This document shows positions 17,607 to 26,517 of a stretch of 64,000 nt of DNA, in pieces. The DNA is from Clostridiales bacterium (GTDB lineage Bacteria; Bacillota; Clostridia; Christensenellales; CAG-138), in contig JAILRE010000028.1 of NCBI GenBank assembly GCA_024698505.1, forward strand, positions 1 through 64,000, read 5' to 3'. The position numbers were made by a program, and so were the translations under genes. Below the pieces are notes generated by a model that saw only the letters and a list, made by a program, of their open reading frames with translations, did not search any database and was not told the origin of the DNA. Every line of letters begins with the position of its first letter. The first letter of the stretch is position 1.

Positions 17607-18794
17607 TTATCGCCCGTTATGGGCTTTTTCCGTATAATTCCGTATCGTTTCGAGCATTTCGGGCGTGACCTCCTCCTTCGAAGCGCCCTGCGCGAAGGCG
17701 GGGCCTCCGCCGCCCTTGCCGGAAAGCATCAGGTTCACGGCCTTTATGAGCTCGCCCATCGGGAGCGAAACGCCCTCAGCCCTTGCGGCGCGGTAATTCG
17801 TAACGCCGTCCTTTCTGCCGAAGACGAGGGCTATCCTTGCGTTCTCTTCAAGCAGGCAGTCCGCGAGCATCTTCACGTCGTTTGCGGAAAAATCCTCCAT
17901 AACGAGCACGCAGACGGGCCCCTTTTCGCTCTTTGCGATCATGCGGCAGAGCCCGAGAGTGCGGCTTTTCAGCTCTCGCTTGGCTTGGGAAAGCTCCTCC
18001 GACTGCTTTCTTACCGCCGCGGGCAGGTCCTCCCTCGACGTGGAAAAGCTCCTTGCGAGCCCCGTCGCCATGGAGGAGAGCAAAGCTGCCTCCTTGACGG
18101 CCCTGCCCCCGCAGGAGAACCATAGCCGCGTGCCGGATTTGTATTTCTGCGAATCGGCTATCCTGATGAAGCCCACCTCGCCCGTCCTTTCGCAGTGCGT
18201 GCCGCAGCAGGTGCAGGAATCCACCTCGCCGCCGCCAATGAAAACGACTCTTATATCGTCCGATCTCACGTCGGACTTTTTTCTTATCTCAATATGTGAG
18301 AGCCCCTCGTGATCCATGGTCTCGGCGGTCACGGGAAGGTCACGCCGGACGGCCCTGTTCGCCTCGGCCTCGAGGAGAGTCAGCTCCTCGGGAGTAAGGA
18401 ACCTGTCGAGGTCTATGGTGCAGTAGTCCTCCGCCATGTGGAAGCCGACGTTCTTCGCGGAAAAGAGCTTCGAAGCGAGGCCGGAGAGTATGTGCTCGCC
18501 CGTGTGCTGCTCGGTGTGATCGAGGCGGCGGGGGATATCGAGCGTTACTTCGTAACTCTTGCCGACTTCGAGCGGGGCGGAACAGATATGCGTAATGACG
18601 CCGTCCTTCTCACGGGCGTCCAGGACCGGAACTTCGCCGATAGTCCCGCGGTCGGCGGGCTGGCCTCCGCCCTCGGGGAATATCACCGTGCGGTCGAGCG
18701 TGACTCGGTATGCGCCGCCCTCCTCACAGCAGGAGAGCACCTTCGCCTCGCAGGAGAACAGGGTGGGTTTTTCGTAATAAAGCTTCTCGGTCAT
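17607..18794 (-). CDS. Alanyl-tRNA editing protein (AlaX-L, with DHHA1 domain)
   Basis: MTEKLYYEKPTLFSCEAKVLSCCEEGGAYRVTLDRTVIFPEGGGQPADRGTIG...RRLDHTEQHTGEHILSG...CTCCGTHCERTGEVG...GGGGPAFAQGAS: AlaRS-type editing and DHHA1 without the aminoacylation core. Confidence 0.9.
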   Translation of the reverse strand: MTEKLYYEKPTLFSCEAKVLSCCEEGGAYRVTLDRTVIFPEGGGQPADRGTIGEVPVLDAREKDGVITHICSAPLEVGKSYEVTLDIPRRLDHTEQHTGEHILSGLASKLFSAKNVGFHMAEDYCTIDLDRFLTPEELTLLEAEANRAVRRDLPVTAETMDHEGLSHIEIRKKSDVRSDDIRVVFIGGGEVDSCTCCGTHCERTGEVGFIRIADSQKYKSGTRLWFSCGGRAVKEAALLSSMATGLARSFSTSREDLPAAVRKQSEELSQAKRELKSRTLGLCRMIAKSEKGPVCVLVMEDFSANDVKMLADCLLEENARIALVFGRKDGVTNYRAARAEGVSLPMGELIKAVNLMLSGKGGGGPAFAQGASKEEVTPEMLETIRNYTEKAHNGR

Positions 18795-18812
18795 GGGAGC
18801 CTCCGCTTTTTA

Positions 18813-20360
18813 TCAGTCGACCTGTAATATGAATATCATCGGCGTGAGACCGCCGGCCTCGGTGCGCTCCTGCGAGAGGAGCGTTACCCTCGGCGTTTCC
18901 CTAATGAGCCTCTTCAAAAGCGTGAATTCCATAGTGTAGAGTATCGCGATACCGCCCTTTTTGACGAGCTGCGGGAGCTTTGCGAGCAGGCCCTTATAAA
19001 GCTTCTCGCAGGAGGAATGGTCCCCCACGCGGTTGCCGAAGGGCAGATTCGCGATGAGCTCGTCATACGGCCTGTGGCATTCGAATCTCAATATGTCGTT
19101 CACGGTGTACTTGGCGGGAACGCCCGAAAGCTCGGTGTTGCGCCGCGCGATATCTATCGCCTTGTGGGAGATGTCTACGCCCGTCAGCGAAGCGCAGGGG
19201 GAGAGCTTGCCCCTTTCTATGAGGAAGGTGCCGCTCCCGCAGCAGGGATCGATGACCCTCGCTCCGACGGAGAGCCTGTCCTGCGCGAACCGCAGCACCG
19301 CCGCGGCGACGGCGGGGTTCATGGAGGCGGGTATGGATTCCTTCCTGTATGAGAATCGGGTATCCTTGAACGTGAACAGCTTTATGTAAAGCCGCGCGGA
19401 TCTCATGTTCCCCTCAATGCGGAGCTCGGCCTCGTAATCGCCGGGGGAGTTTTGCAGCGCCACGCTCTCACAGGCCTCGGCGATCCTCTTCACGAGCTCC
19501 TGACGGGAGACCTCCTCGGGAAGGGAGGCCGAAAGCTCGACGCGGAACCTGATGGGCGGCTCGCCCTCGTGGCAGGAGAGGAGCAGCCTTTCCATGAAGG
19601 GGACGGCCTTCCCGGCAATCGCGGCGGGATCGACGGAGGAGGTCCCGATCGGGAAGAGCGCCTCCGTGAAGCACCTTGCAAAAAAGAGGCCGGGGTAGTC
19701 GTCGGTCGTAACCTTAAGGCTGTCCTGCCTGATATCGAACGAGGCGACGCCCATGTCCGAAAGCTCGCCCGCGAGCTGATGCGTGAGCTTGTACGGCGCG
19801 CGGAGCTCGACGGTCTCCTTCGCTTTGAGGCCGGAGAAAACGTGCTCCGTCTTCGGGGCGAGGGAGCGCCTCGCCATGACGAGGGCGGCCTTCTCCTCCT
19901 CGAAATGCTTGTTCTCGGTCACGTCCTTCGGGGGGACGACCTCATAGCGGGAGAGGACCTCCGCAGCCTTTTCGCCGCCGACGGCGCCGAGCGCCAGCAG
20001 CAGGCTCGGCCTTACGAAGCGGGTCTCCTCGCGGGAGAGGGCCGACGTGAGCGCTTCCGCGAAAGCGGGATCCCTGAGCGCGCCAAGCAGCCTCGCGCAG
20101 TTGCGGCGGAGCTTGGGGCTTTCGCTCCCGAGGTTATTTAGCAGCGCGGCCTTTAAGGCTTCGTCCTCGCTCATTTTGATCAGCATGCGCTTGCTCGAGG
20201 CGAGCCGCGCGAGCAGCGCGGAAGCCGCGCCTTCCTCGATGAACATTTCGGAGGCGGTTTTAAGCAGAGCGTCCTGACCGACGTTCATATTCGCCAACTT
20301 ATCCGCGCCGTTGGGCTCGGAAAGGACGGCTCTTATCTCGTCTTTTATGAGCTTCTTCAT
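18813..20360 (-). CDS. HEAT-repeat-like N-terminus fused to a THUMP/UPF0020-type RNA methyltransferase
   Basis: N-terminal helical repeats (SPKLRRNCARLLGALRDPAFAEALTSALSREETRFVRPSLLLALGAVG). C-terminal Rossmann MTase with VIDPCCGSGTFLIERG and catalytic-type ELIANLPFGNRVG. Confidence 0.8.
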   Translation of the reverse strand: MKKLIKDEIRAVLSEPNGADKLANMNVGQDALLKTASEMFIEEGAASALLARLASSKRMLIKMSEDEALKAALLNNLGSESPKLRRNCARLLGALRDPAFAEALTSALSREETRFVRPSLLLALGAVGGEKAAEVLSRYEVVPPKDVTENKHFEEEKAALVMARRSLAPKTEHVFSGLKAKETVELRAPYKLTHQLAGELSDMGVASFDIRQDSLKVTTDDYPGLFFARCFTEALFPIGTSSVDPAAIAGKAVPFMERLLLSCHEGEPPIRFRVELSASLPEEVSRQELVKRIAEACESVALQNSPGDYEAELRIEGNMRSARLYIKLFTFKDTRFSYRKESIPASMNPAVAAAVLRFAQDRLSVGARVIDPCCGSGTFLIERGKLSPCASLTGVDISHKAIDIARRNTELSGVPAKYTVNDILRFECHRPYDELIANLPFGNRVGDHSSCEKLYKGLLAKLPQLVKKGGIAILYTMEFTLLKRLIRETPRVTLLSQERTEAGGLTPMIFILQVD

Positions 20361-20364
20361 ATCG

Positions 20365-21441
20365 TTATTTCAGACCGGCGGCCTTGAATATCTCGTTCAG
20401 CACTTCCTCGGTGCCGTCGAGCAGCGGGTCGCTCTTCATAAGCTCCGCCATAGCGGCGCGGTTGATGTACAGCGTTTCCGTGAGCTCGCAGAGCCTTTCG
20501 GGGGTTATGTCCTTCTGTTCGAGCTTTATTGCGTAGCCCTTTCTTGCAACGTAATCGGCGTTCAATATCTGATCGCCGCGGCTGGCCTCAAGGGGCAGGG
20601 GCACGAGCAGCGCGGGTATCCCGAGGGACAGGAACTCGAACACGGCGTTCGCGCCGGCTCTCGAAACGACGACGCTCGTCGCCGCCAGCATATCGGGAAG
20701 CTCCTTCCCCACGTACTCGAACTGCACGTAGCCGGGGGCGGAGATCCCGCCGTCCACCTTGCCCTTGCCGCAAAGATGCACCACGTCGAACCTTTGAGTC
20801 AGCTTTGGGAGTGCCGCCCTTATCCCGTCGTTCAGCGCGGCGGCGCCGAGGCTGCCGCCCATGACGAGCAGCACGGGCTTGCTTCCGTCGAAGCCCATCG
20901 CGGCAAGGCCGCGGCTCCGGTCGCCCCTGTAAAGCTCGGGCCTTATCGGGGTGCCGGTATGGACCATCTTCTTCGCGAGCCTCTTGCTCGCGTGGGTCAT
21001 GGTGTCCTCGAAGGTGACGCAGATGGTGTCCGCGAACCTCGTGGCGATCTTGTTGGCAAGGCCGGGGGTATAATCCGATTCGTGGCAGACGACGGGGCAT
21101 TTCTTGCTTGCCGCCATAACGACGGGCACGCTTACGAAGCCTCCCTTGGAGAATACCACGTCGGGCTTCAGCTCTTTGACGAGGCGCTTAGCCTGGCCGA
21201 CGCCCTTTATCACCTTGAACGGGCTGAGCAGGTTTTTGAGCGAGAGGTATCTTCTCAGCTTGCCGGACTCTATCGCGTGGAAGGTCACGCCCTCCTGCGC
21301 CTCTATGAGATCGCGCTCAATGCCGTCCGCAAGGCCGGCGTAATGGATCTCGAAGCCCGCCTCCTTCAAAGCGGGGAAGAGCGCGATATTCGGCGTCACG
21401 TGGCCGGCGGAGCCGCCGCCCGTCATCAATATCTTTTTCAT
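20365..21441 (-). CDS. murG: UDP-N-acetylglucosamine--N-acetylmuramyl-(pentapeptide) pyrophosphoryl-undecaprenol N-acetylglucosamine transferase
   Basis: MKKILMTGGGSAGHVTPNIALFPALKEAGFEIHYAG...VVFSKGGFVSVPVVMAA...LLVMGGSLGAAALND...VSRAGANAVFEFLSLGIPALLVPLP. Confidence 0.95.
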   Translation of the reverse strand: MKKILMTGGGSAGHVTPNIALFPALKEAGFEIHYAGLADGIERDLIEAQEGVTFHAIESGKLRRYLSLKNLLSPFKVIKGVGQAKRLVKELKPDVVFSKGGFVSVPVVMAASKKCPVVCHESDYTPGLANKIATRFADTICVTFEDTMTHASKRLAKKMVHTGTPIRPELYRGDRSRGLAAMGFDGSKPVLLVMGGSLGAAALNDGIRAALPKLTQRFDVVHLCGKGKVDGGISAPGYVQFEYVGKELPDMLAATSVVVSRAGANAVFEFLSLGIPALLVPLPLEASRGDQILNADYVARKGYAIKLEQKDITPERLCELTETLYINRAAMAELMKSDPLLDGTEEVLNEIFKAAGLK

Positions 21442-21583
21442 AAAAACTCCTTATGGACTTTTGTACTCAATCTATTCCGCTCCGCGGCAAACGGACAGCC
21501 GGGAGCGTCACTCCTTATTTTACACCAATTTTTCCCAATCGTAAAGCCGCGGTTTTATATTTCTCGGAATCGCCCGAAAACGG

Positions 21584-21626
21584 TTGAAATACGATCGGAA
21601 AAGCGTTATAATTGGTATTACCAATT
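21584..21626 (+). promoter_or_regulatory. purF promoter (TTGAAA-N17-TATAAT) overlapped by palindrome AATTGGTATTACCAATT
   Basis: -35 at 21584-21589, -10 at 21607-21612, perfect inverted repeat at 21610-21626 spanning the -10/+1 region. Confidence 0.8.
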
Positions 21627-21649
21627 CCGCGTTAATTACGGAGGAAAAG

Positions 21650-23089
21650 ATGAGCATTCATGAGGAGTGCGGCGTGTTCGGCGTCATCTCTCCCGAGGTG
21701 ACCGACGTCGCGGGCATTTCATATTACGGGCTGTACGCCCTTCAGCACAGGGGGCAGGAGAGCTGCGGCATCGTCGTCAACGACGACGGCGTTTTCGCTT
21801 CGCACAAGGATCTCGGCCTTATAAGCGAGGTCTTTTCGGGCGATATCCTTTCAAGGCTCCCCAAGGCCAGGATGGCGATAGCCCACACAAGGTACGGCAC
21901 CACGGGCGGCAACAACCGCAACAACTGCCAGCCTATAGAGGTCAATCATCAGAAGGGCAGGATGGCCCTCGCCCATAACGGCAATCTTTCCAATTCGGCG
22001 GAGCTTCGCAACAAGCTCGAGCTTTCCGGCGCAATATTCCATACCACCAGCGATACCGAGACCATCGCCTACATAATCACCAAGGAGAGGCTGACCTCCC
22101 CCTCGATAGAGGTCGCGCTTTCCCGCGCCATGGATACCATCGACGGAGCGTATTCGCTGCTGCTCATGTCCCCGCAGAAGCTCATCTGCGCGAGGGATCC
22201 CTACGGCTTCCGCCCGCTCTGCTTCGGCAGGACCAAGGACGGCACGTACATTATCGCCTCCGAGAGCTGCGCCATAACCGCCGTCGGCGGCGAGTTCGTA
22301 AGGGACGTCGAGCCGGGCGAGATAATCGTCTTCACCAAGAACGGCTACGTTTCAAGGCGCGAGCACTGCGGCAAAAAGCCGAGGAAGCTCTGCATTTTCG
22401 AGTACATCTATTTCGCGCGTCCCGATTCCGTGATAGACGGAGTGTCCGTCCACGATTCGAGGGTCGCCGCGGGCAGGATACTCGCCAAGGCCCATCCCGC
22501 GAACGCGGATATAGTCGTCGGCGTGCCCGATTCCGGTCTTGACGCGGCGCTGGGCTTCAGCCTGGAATCCGGCATACCGTATTCGATCGGCCTCATCAAG
22601 AACAAATACATCGGCCGCACGTTCATCTCCCCCGGCCAGGATATGCGCCTCGATCAGGTCAAGATCAAGCTCTCCGCGATCGAAGCGAGCGTAAAGGGCA
22701 AGAGCGTCGTCCTGATCGACGATTCGATAGTCAGGGGCAACACCAGCGGCAGGCTCGTTAAGCTTCTGAGGGAAGCGGGCGCCAAAGAGATCCACATGAG
22801 GATATCCTCGCCGCCCTTCCTCAATCCCTGCTATTACGGCACGGATATCGATTCGAGGGACAACCTCATCGCGTGCAGGCATTCCGTAGAGGAGATAGCC
22901 AAGATAATCGGCGTAGATTCCCTGGGCTACCTTCCCATGGAGGCGCTGCCCGAGCTTGCAAAGAGCATGGGCTTCTGCGACGCCTGCTTCACCGGCAATT
23001 ACCCCACGAACGTCCCCGCGGATACCCGCAAGGACAGGTTCGAGCAGAAGCTCTCCGAAAAGGCGGGGCTTTCCGGCTCGGCGGATTAA
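21650..23089 (+). CDS. purF: Amidophosphoribosyltransferase
   Basis: MSIHEECGVFGVISPEVTDVAGISYYGLYALQHRGQESCGIVV...VVLIDDSIVRGNTSGRLVKLLREAGAKEIHMRISSPP...: N-terminal Cys Ntn GATase plus PRT domain. GGAGG RBS. Confidence 0.96.
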   Translation: MSIHEECGVFGVISPEVTDVAGISYYGLYALQHRGQESCGIVVNDDGVFASHKDLGLISEVFSGDILSRLPKARMAIAHTRYGTTGGNNRNNCQPIEVNHQKGRMALAHNGNLSNSAELRNKLELSGAIFHTTSDTETIAYIITKERLTSPSIEVALSRAMDTIDGAYSLLLMSPQKLICARDPYGFRPLCFGRTKDGTYIIASESCAITAVGGEFVRDVEPGEIIVFTKNGYVSRREHCGKKPRKLCIFEYIYFARPDSVIDGVSVHDSRVAAGRILAKAHPANADIVVGVPDSGLDAALGFSLESGIPYSIGLIKNKYIGRTFISPGQDMRLDQVKIKLSAIEASVKGKSVVLIDDSIVRGNTSGRLVKLLREAGAKEIHMRISSPPFLNPCYYGTDIDSRDNLIACRHSVEEIAKIIGVDSLGYLPMEALPELAKSMGFCDACFTGNYPTNVPADTRKDRFEQKLSEKAGLSGSAD

Positions 23090-23126
23090 AAGATATAAAC
23101 GGAATAATGAAAGGCCCGGGAAGGGT

Positions 23127-23378
23127 GCATTCACTTAAGGAGATGCAGGTTTTCAGCCTATAGAAACCCAATGAATACAATAAGATCCGGGGATGGCGAT
23201 GCCCTCGGATCTTTCTTTCGTTTTTAAGCTGAAAACCGCGAAGCGTCTCAAAAGAGGAGATTTTTGTGCCGGGCAAGGCGAAAAGCGCAGGAATACCCGT
23301 TAGCGGTCTTTCGAGCATTTTCAACGAAGCACGGCGCAAAAAGATACCTTTTGAGGCTGTTTATCCTTAAGTGAATGC
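23127..23378. repeat. 252 bp palindromic element with 15 bp terminal inverted repeats, inside a split terminator
   Basis: GCATTCACTTAAGGA (23127-23141) and TCCTTAAGTGAATGC (23364-23378). Internal nested stems GGTTTTCAGC/GCTGAAAACC, AGATCCG/CGGATCT and CTCAAAAG/CTTTTGAG. Flanked by GCCCGGGAAG (23114) and CTTCCGGGCTTTTT (23387). Confidence 0.75.
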
Positions 23379-23485
23379 GCCCAACGCTTCCGGGCTTTTT
23401 CGTATGCAGCGCTTTACAAAAAAGGCGGCGCATGGTAAACTGTATATAAAGTATGAAGCGAAAGCTCAGACCCGAGAGGTGAAAT

Positions 23486-24103
23486 ATGAAGAACAAACAG
23501 AAATTCACGCTCGTTTACGCCGCGCCCGGCTTCTTCGACAAGCTGCGCAAGGGAAAGAAGGACGGGGAGCCCTCCGTTCCCGACGAGCCGGAGTATCCCT
23601 CCTGCTACGACGAGGAGCCCGAAATGAAGCGCGACGCGGAGGAGTTCGTCTGCGTCTACGCCTCGCCCGAGTGGTTCGCGGAGAGGAAGAGGGAGAGGGA
23701 ACGGGACGAGTTCAGGGAGGTCTACGCCTCGCCCGAATTCTTCGCCGGCAGGGACGAGACGCCCGTCGAGCAGGACGCTCCCGAGGCGCCCGCGGAGCCG
23801 ATGGAGCAGGACGCTCCCGAGGCCGCGGAGGATCCCGTCATGCCCGAACCGAAGCTCCCAAAAAGGCCGCGCGAGCCCATCTTCCGCGCGCTCTACGCCG
23901 CGCCCTCGCCCATCAGGGAAAGGGAGCCGCTTTTTGAAAAGGTCTACGCGGGTCCGCGTCCGCCCAAGGACGAGCGTTTCACGATAGAGCCCGGCAGGGA
24001 GCGCTGCAAAAGGTGCGGCTACCCCACCGTGGCGGGGGCGAAATACTGCTTCAACTGCGGAGCCAGGCTGACTAACCCCGGCGGCGGGTGCGTCGAAATA
24101 TGA
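23486..24103 (+). CDS. YA[ASG]P-repeat protein with C-terminal zinc ribbon; candidate multi-core modified-peptide precursor/substrate
   Basis: 205 aa with five motifs (LVYAAPGFF, CVYASPEWF, EVYASPEFF, ALYAAPSPI, KVYAGPRPP) and CKRCGYPTVAGAKYCFNCGARL at the C-terminus. Stop overlaps the radical SAM start. Confidence 0.75.
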   Translation: MKNKQKFTLVYAAPGFFDKLRKGKKDGEPSVPDEPEYPSCYDEEPEMKRDAEEFVCVYASPEWFAERKRERERDEFREVYASPEFFAGRDETPVEQDAPEAPAEPMEQDAPEAAEDPVMPEPKLPKRPREPIFRALYAAPSPIREREPLFEKVYAGPRPPKDERFTIEPGRERCKRCGYPTVAGAKYCFNCGARLTNPGGGCVEI

Positions 24104-25119
24104 GCTGGCGCCTCAGATCCTGTGTGTGGGAGATAACCCTCGCCTGCTGCTTCAACTGCAAATACTGCGGTTCGCGCGCGGGAAAGCCGAGGGAGAACGA
24201 GCTCACGACGAATGAGTGCCTGAACGTCGCCGATCAGCTTGCGGAGCTCGGCTGCCGCAGGGTCTCCATGATAGGGGGCGAGGTATTCATGCGCCCCGAT
24301 TGGGACGAAATAGTGAAGCGGCTGACGGAAAACGGAGTAAAGACCTCCATAATAACCAACGGCTTCCTCTTTAAGGAGGAGCATATTGAAAAGCTCATCT
24401 CGTCGGGAGCGGAGTCCGTCGCCGTATCGGTGGACGGGCCTATGGACGTTCACGACAAGTACCGCCATACGGGAAGCTTTTCGCGGGCGATGGCCGCGAT
24501 AGACGCGCTTGCGGCGCGCGGCATACCCGTTTCGGTGATAACGACTCTCAATGCCGAAAACGCCCCGCGGCTCGGAGAGATGTACGCCATACTCGAGAAT
24601 AAGCCCATATTCGCGTGGCAGCTACAGGCCTGCTCGCCCATGGGCAACGCGAGGGACGGCGGCCCCGATCACGTTTTCGATCACGGCAAGGTCATAGCAT
24701 TCATCTCGGAGCATCTCGATAAAGCGCCCTTCGCGCTCGGCGCGGCGGACAATATCGGCTATTATACCGAGGGCGAGGAGCTGTTAAGGGGCGGCTCCCG
24801 CGGCTTCACCGGCTGCAGGGCGGGGCTCACGTCGATCGGGATCGACAGCGTGGGGAACGTCCGCGGATGCGAATCCATGTACGATCCCGTATTCAACGAG
24901 GGGAACCTTCGCGAAAGGAGTCTTCGAGATATCTGGGAGGATCCCGGGGCCTTCGCCTATAACCGCGGCTTTGAAAGATCCATGCTTACGGGCAAATGCG
25001 CCTCCTGCGATAAGGGAGGCGTATGCGCGGGCGGCTGCCGCTCCTACGCGTATTTCGTTCACGGCAGAATGTACGAGGCGCCCTACTGCGCGAGGGCGAA
25101 CGGCGAAGAAAAGCAATGA
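24100..25119 (+). CDS. Radical SAM/SPASM-domain protein, putative peptide maturase
   Basis: MSWRLRSCVWEITLACCFNCKYCGSRAG (CxxxCxxC) and a C-terminal Cys-rich SPASM-like region GCRAGLTSIGIDSVGNVRGCESM...CASCDKGGVCAGGCRSYAYF...YCAR. Confidence 0.9.
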   Translation: MSWRLRSCVWEITLACCFNCKYCGSRAGKPRENELTTNECLNVADQLAELGCRRVSMIGGEVFMRPDWDEIVKRLTENGVKTSIITNGFLFKEEHIEKLISSGAESVAVSVDGPMDVHDKYRHTGSFSRAMAAIDALAARGIPVSVITTLNAENAPRLGEMYAILENKPIFAWQLQACSPMGNARDGGPDHVFDHGKVIAFISEHLDKAPFALGAADNIGYYTEGEELLRGGSRGFTGCRAGLTSIGIDSVGNVRGCESMYDPVFNEGNLRERSLRDIWEDPGAFAYNRGFERSMLTGKCASCDKGGVCAGGCRSYAYFVHGRMYEAPYCARANGEEKQ

Positions 25120-25140
25120 AAAACATCCGATAAACGCAGC

Positions 25141-25168
25141 AAAGCCCGCGGCGCCGCCGCGGGCTTTT
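25141..25168. terminator. Bidirectional terminator
   Basis: AAAGCCCGCGGCGCCGCCGCGGGCTTTT perfect palindromic stem. Confidence 0.8.
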
Positions 25169-25182
25169 CGTTATTCGTTTTT

Positions 25183-26382
25183 TCAGCCCATCTTCACTCT
25201 GTCGATCCTGAACGCGACGGAGCGTTTGAGATACTCGAGGTATTCCGTATCGCGGCACATGGCCTTGTCCGGCGTGTCGGAGAGCTTCGCGACGGGCCTG
25301 CCGTTCACGAACTGGAGCTTTATCACGATATTGAGGGCGGGCTCCTTCGTGTCGTTGGAGCAGAAGGTGCCTATGCCGAAGGAGACCTTAGATTTATCCT
25401 TGAAATAGTCGTAGAGCTTCTGCGCCCTGTCGAAATCGAGGCTGTCGCTGAACAGGAGGAGCTTGGTCTTCGGGTCGACGCCGTAGCTCTTGTAGTGGTT
25501 TATTATCTTCTCGCCCCACTCGTAGGGATCGCCGCTGTCGTGACGGACGCCGGTGTAGTTGTTCACCATGGAGCGGTTGAAGTCGAGCAGGAAGAGATCG
25601 GTCGTCACGGTGTCGGTCAGCGCGGTTCCGTTATCGCCCTGATACTCGTCGTACCAGTCCTGCATCGCGTAATGATTGGTATAGGCGAGGGGGATGCAAT
25701 CGATGCCCTGGTACATCTGCACGAACTCGTGCGCGTAGGTGCCGATCGGCGTCACGTTGTATTTCTTGGCGAGGTATACGTTCGAAGTGCCGACGCAGTT
25801 CTTCGTCTCGGTGACGAAGCGGCGGACGACGGTATCCTCCCACTCGCGGGAGAGGCGCCTTCTGCAGCCGAACTCGGCGAAGCTGAAGGTATAGGTGCCG
25901 TCGTTCATGGCCTTTATCTTCCTGTCGAGCCTTTCCTCGGCGGAAGCGAGCAGCTCGTCATAGTCGTACCTCATGCGGAAGTAGACCTCGTTCACGATCT
26001 CGAGGAGGTAGATCTCGAACTGCATGGCGGAGAAGAGCGGCCCGTCGACGATGATCGTGAGCTCGCCGTTCTCCTCGCGCCTGACGGTGACGTAATCGCG
26101 GATGGGGTGCCAGAGACGCAGGAATTCGACGTAGTCGTTCTTGATGAATCGGATGGACCTCAAATAATCGAGCTCGTCCTTTTTGAACGTGAGGGAACAG
26201 AGATGATCGATCTGCTCCTCGATCTCCTTCACCATTTCCTCGGTGAAGACGACGTCCTTGTTGCGGCATTTGAAATAATAGCTTCCGCAAAGATCCGTGT
26301 GCTTGTGGAATATCACCTGATCCATGTTGAATTTGTAAAGATCGGTGTCGAGCAGGGAAACGACGATGGGAGCAAGTTTCAT
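25183..26382 (-). CDS. pncB: Nicotinate phosphoribosyltransferase
   Basis: MKLAPIVVSLLDTDLYKFNMDQVIFHKHTDLCGSYYFKCRN...PIGTYAHEFVQMYQG...TGVRHDSGDPYEWGEKIINHY. Confidence 0.94.
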   Translation of the reverse strand: MKLAPIVVSLLDTDLYKFNMDQVIFHKHTDLCGSYYFKCRNKDVVFTEEMVKEIEEQIDHLCSLTFKKDELDYLRSIRFIKNDYVEFLRLWHPIRDYVTVRREENGELTIIVDGPLFSAMQFEIYLLEIVNEVYFRMRYDYDELLASAEERLDRKIKAMNDGTYTFSFAEFGCRRRLSREWEDTVVRRFVTETKNCVGTSNVYLAKKYNVTPIGTYAHEFVQMYQGIDCIPLAYTNHYAMQDWYDEYQGDNGTALTDTVTTDLFLLDFNRSMVNNYTGVRHDSGDPYEWGEKIINHYKSYGVDPKTKLLLFSDSLDFDRAQKLYDYFKDKSKVSFGIGTFCSNDTKEPALNIVIKLQFVNGRPVAKLSDTPDKAMCRDTEYLEYLKRSVAFRIDRVKMG

Positions 26383-26517
26383 TTTGATTTATCCTTTCGG
26401 TATTATTCGGACGCTGCGGGGCGGCGAGGCCCCTAAATTCCATTATAACACAGATTTTCGTTTTTTCAAACATCCGTTATAAAAAAGCATATATTGAAAA
26501 AAGCCGCCTTTTACGGC

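Noticed and set aside
21104-21343. 79-aa plus-strand ORF inside murG
   Set aside because: Antisense to a clear MurG coding region with no supporting RBS or domain.
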